Assembly (NCBI GenBank): GCA_037143735.1
Contig: JBAWYD010000086.1
Coordinates: forward strand, 1 to 9,140
DNA: 9,140 bases
Direction of reading: 5' to 3'
Source: JAPLJQ01 sp037143735
GTDB taxonomy: Bacteria; Desulfobacterota; Syntrophia; Syntrophales; UBA2185
The notes beneath the pieces were generated by a model, which did no database searches, had not been told where the DNA came from, and was given only the letters and a program-made list of their open reading frames with translations. The translations under genes were made by a program, and so were the position numbers. Shown one piece after another: positions 7,399 to 9,140 of this stretch (positions are counted from its first letter, which is position 1; each line of letters starts with the position of its first letter).

Positions 7399-7427
7399 TT
7401 TATATTCGCAATTCGCGAATAGCGCAA
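7399..7427 (-). promoter_or_regulatory. Probable promoter of the winged-helix/nucleotidyltransferase pair
   Basis: On the minus strand TTGCGC (7427-7422) and TATAAA (7404-7399) stand exactly 17 bases apart. The -10 box matches the consensus at five of six positions and the -35 box at three of six. Only six bases separate the -10 box from the ATG at 7392, so transcription should begin at or next to the start codon, giving a leaderless or nearly leaderless message. This also explains the missing ribosome site. A perfect TTGACA sits further upstream at 7448-7443 but has no -10 box at a workable distance. Confidence 0.5.
7407..7424. promoter_or_regulatory. Imperfect 18-bp palindrome, candidate operator
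   Basis: CGCAATTCGCGAATAGCG pairs at eight of nine positions about its centre, with a perfect 10-bp core ATTCGCGAAT at 7411-7420. It fills the spacer of the promoter above and touches its -35 box, the classic place for a repressor to block RNA polymerase. The winged-helix protein encoded just downstream is the obvious candidate to bind it. ATTCGC is also repeated directly at 7404-7409 and 7411-7416. Confidence 0.5.
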
Positions 7428-7467
7428 GAACTATTTGTTGTATGTCAATAAGATATTGGCCCCAAAT

Positions 7468-7499
7468 GGTGGGTGCGCCTCTGACAAGCCGCACCCACC
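7468..7499 (-). terminator. Perfect 10-bp GC-rich hairpin downstream of ettA, possible terminator
   Basis: GGTGGGTGCG (7468-7477) and CGCACCCACC (7490-7499) are exact inverted repeats around a 12-base loop. The structure begins 18 bases after the ettA stop. On the minus strand the stem is followed by ATTTGGGG, not a run of T, so it lacks the U tract of a textbook intrinsic terminator. It may still end or stabilise the ettA transcript, and it separates the housekeeping gene from the accessory genes. Confidence 0.5.
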
Positions 7500-7517
7500 G
7501 GGGTTCATGATCTTGCC

Positions 7518-9140
7518 TTATACCCTCGTCAACTGCCGGTATTTGATCCGGTGGGGCTGGTCTGCGGCGGCGCCGAGCCGGGCCTTCCGGTCCGCTTCAT
7601 ACTCGGAGTAATTTCCGTCAAACCAGACCGTCCGGCTGTCTCCCTCAAAGGCAAGGATGTGTGTGGCGATGCGGTCGAGAAACCAGCGGTCATGGCTGAT
7701 CACGACGGCGCAACCGGCGAAGTTGTCCAGCGCTTCCTCCAGGGCTCTTAAGGTATTCACGTCGAGGTCATTTGTCGGTTCGTCCAGGAGGAGCACGTTG
7801 GCGCCCTCCTTCAACATCCTGGCGAGGTGAACCCGGTTTCGCTCCCCTCCGGAAATGGCGCTCACGCTTTTCTGCTGATCCGTTCCGGAGAAATTGAATC
7901 GCGAAACATAAGCCCTTGAGTTCATTTGATGATTCCCGAGTTGGACGATATCCTGACCTTCCGAGATCACCTCCCAGATGGTTTTATTCGGGTCGAGGAC
8001 GTCGCGGCTCTGATCTACATAGGCGAGCTTTACCGTATCCCCGATCCGGATGGCGCCGGAATCGGGGGATTCCTGGCCGGTGATCATTCGGAAAAGGGTG
8101 GTTTTCCCCGCACCGTTCGGGCCGATGACGCCCACAATCCCGCCGGGCGGCAGGGAGAAGGATGTCCCTTCCATCAGGAGGCGGTCCCCATAGGCTTTGC
8201 CTACCTTTTCGCCCTCGATGACGACTTTTCCCAGTCTCGGCCCCGGGGGAATGTAAATTTCCAGTTCTTTAGGGAGTTTTTCGCTTTCCTGTGTCAGGAG
8301 TGTCTCATAGGAACTGATGCGGGCCTTCGATTTCGCATGGCGCCCCCTGGGAGACATCCTGATCCACTCCAACTCGCGCTGCAGGGTCCTCTGTCGTTCC
8401 GTCTCCCTTTTTTCTTCCACCTGCAGGCGTTTCTGTTTCTGTTCCAGCCATGACGAATAGTTTCCCTTCCAGGGGATTCCCTGGGCCCGGTCAAGTTCGA
8501 GAATCCAGCCGGCCACATTGTCGAGAAAGTACCGGTCGTGAGTCACGGCGATGATTGTGCCCGGATAGCGTTGCAGGTGGTGTTCCAGCCATGCCACCGT
8601 TTCGGTATCGAGATGATTGGTGGGTTCATCCAGAAGAAGGATGTCCGGTTTCTGAAGAAGGAGGCGGCAGAGAGCAACCCGGCGTCTTTCACCGCCGGAC
8701 AGAACCTTCACGGGCGTATCTCCCGGGGGGCAACGAAGGGCGTCCATGGCCATCTCCAGCCGGGCGTCCAGATCCCACGCATCGAGGGCGTCAAGCTTTT
8801 CCTGTACCTCGCCCTGGCGTTCGATGAGGGTGCTCATTTCCTCTTCCGACATGGGTTCGGAAAACTGCTCCGTGATCCGGTTGAATTCATTGAGAAGGGC
8901 AGCGGTTCCCGCCACACCTTCCTCAACGATCTCACGCACGGTCCTGTTTTCGTCAAGGCGGGGTTCCTGTTCCAGGAAACCAACCGTGTAACCAGGCGAA
9001 AGGATCGTCTTGCCGATGAAGTCCTGATCCACGCCCGCAAGAATGCGGAGAAGGGAACTCTTTCCCGATCCGTTAAGACCCAGGACGCCAATCTTTGCGC
9101 CGTAGAAATAGGAGAGGGATATATCCTTTAAAACCGGCTT
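7518..9140 (-). CDS. ettA: ABC-F translation factor EttA, energy-dependent translational throttle (5' end outside the window)
   Basis: EttA binds the ribosomal E site and controls entry into elongation in response to the ATP/ADP ratio; it acts in the cytoplasm and is not a transporter. The visible 540 residues carry two ABC domains without membrane segments. Domain 1 has Walker A GLNGSGKS (visible residues 21-28), signature LSGGE (147-151), Walker B LLLDEP (168-173) and the H-loop histidine near 201. The charged inter-domain linker is at about 235-282 and includes RELEWIRMSPRGRHAKSKAR, the pattern that marks EttA among ABC-F proteins. Domain 2 has Walker A GPNGAGKT (340-347), ISGGE (429-433), LLLDEP (450-455) and histidine 483. 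The frame is open to base 9140, and only about 20 N-terminal residues should be missing. A GTG at 9032 could be taken for a start, but the Walker A motif upstream of it shows that it is internal. TAA stop at 7518-7520. All catalytic residues look intact. Confidence 0.95.
   Translation of the reverse strand, partial: KPVLKDISLSYFYGAKIGVLGLNGSGKSSLLRILAGVDQDFIGKTILSPGYTVGFLEQEPRLDENRTVREIVEEGVAGTAALLNEFNRITEQFSEPMSEEEMSTLIERQGEVQEKLDALDAWDLDARLEMAMDALRCPPGDTPVKVLSGGERRRVALCRLLLQKPDILLLDEPTNHLDTETVAWLEHHLQRYPGTIIAVTHDRYFLDNVAGWILELDRAQGIPWKGNYSSWLEQKQKRLQVEEKRETERQRTLQRELEWIRMSPRGRHAKSKARISSYETLLTQESEKLPKELEIYIPPGPRLGKVVIEGEKVGKAYGDRLLMEGTSFSLPPGGIVGVIGPNGAGKTTLFRMITGQESPDSGAIRIGDTVKLAYVDQSRDVLDPNKTIWEVISEGQDIVQLGNHQMNSRAYVSRFNFSGTDQQKSVSAISGGERNRVHLARMLKEGANVLLLDEPTNDLDVNTLRALEEALDNFAGCAVVISHDRWFLDRIATHILAFEGDSRTVWFDGNYSEYEADRKARLGAAADQPHRIKYRQLTRV

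Noticed and set aside
7443..7448. Perfect TTGACA -35 box on the minus strand
   Set aside because: No acceptable -10 box lies 16-18 bases downstream; the nearest candidate, TATTCG, is 21 bases away. The TTGCGC/TATAAA pair fits better.
7393..7494. Upstream ATG at 7494 that would extend the winged-helix protein by 34 residues
   Set aside because: The extension covers the promoter, the palindrome and one arm of the hairpin, and the conserved helix-turn-helix begins naturally at 7392.
7926..9131. Two long plus-strand frames (7926-8453 and 8538-9131) opposite ettA
   Set aside because: Both are mirror frames of the strongly conserved ABC domains, with no ribosome site or family signature.
1..9140. 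CRISPR array, tRNA, insertion sequence or integrase
   Set aside because: I read both strands for regularly spaced repeats, cloverleaf-like sequence and transposase motifs and saw none; nearly all sequence is accounted for by six genes.

Overview
The window is bacterial, and every gene I can support lies on the minus strand. In the direction of transcription (9140 to 1) the order is: ettA (5' end outside the window), a small winged-helix protein, a nucleotidyltransferase-like protein, a very large SIR2-domain protein, hsdM, and the first half of hsdS (continues past base 1). The EttA and HsdM sequences and the moderately high GC content would suit a proteobacterium, perhaps of the former deltaproteobacteria (Desulfobacterota). 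That is an impression from sequence style, since there is no rRNA or other marker.

Region by region: bases 7518-9140 hold a housekeeping gene, the ABC-F translation factor EttA, followed by a perfect 10-bp hairpin (7468-7499) that probably marks the end of the core transcript. From there to base 1 the content looks like a defence island. Bases 6880-7392 and 6176-6883 form an ATGA-overlapped gene pair: a winged-helix DNA-binding protein and a GG...DxD nucleotidyltransferase, distantly similar in logic to AbiE-type modules. A promoter with an 18-bp imperfect palindrome between its -35 and -10 boxes stands right in front of the pair, and its message would be nearly leaderless. Only 63 bp further on is a 1273-residue SIR2 protein with the GAGIS, TTNFD and HLHG motifs of NAD-consuming antiphage sirtuins (Dsr1-like by start and size). 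After 106 bp comes a type I restriction-modification operon: hsdM, then hsdS overlapping it as TGATG. hsdR is not in the window and would be expected beyond base 1.

A plausible reading is layered defence. Type I restriction-modification attacks unmodified incoming DNA, while the SIR2 protein would act as an abortive-infection effector by depleting NAD+. The winged-helix/nucleotidyltransferase pair may be a separate toxin-antitoxin-like module or a regulatory and maturation partner of the SIR2 gene; the sequence does not decide this. The SIR2 gene is clearly less GC-rich than hsdM and ettA, which fits separate acquisition. Points worth checking are the SIR2 operon arrangement, a likely frameshift at the end of the nucleotidyltransferase, the operator/leaderless promoter, and an atypical AdoMet-binding motif in HsdM.
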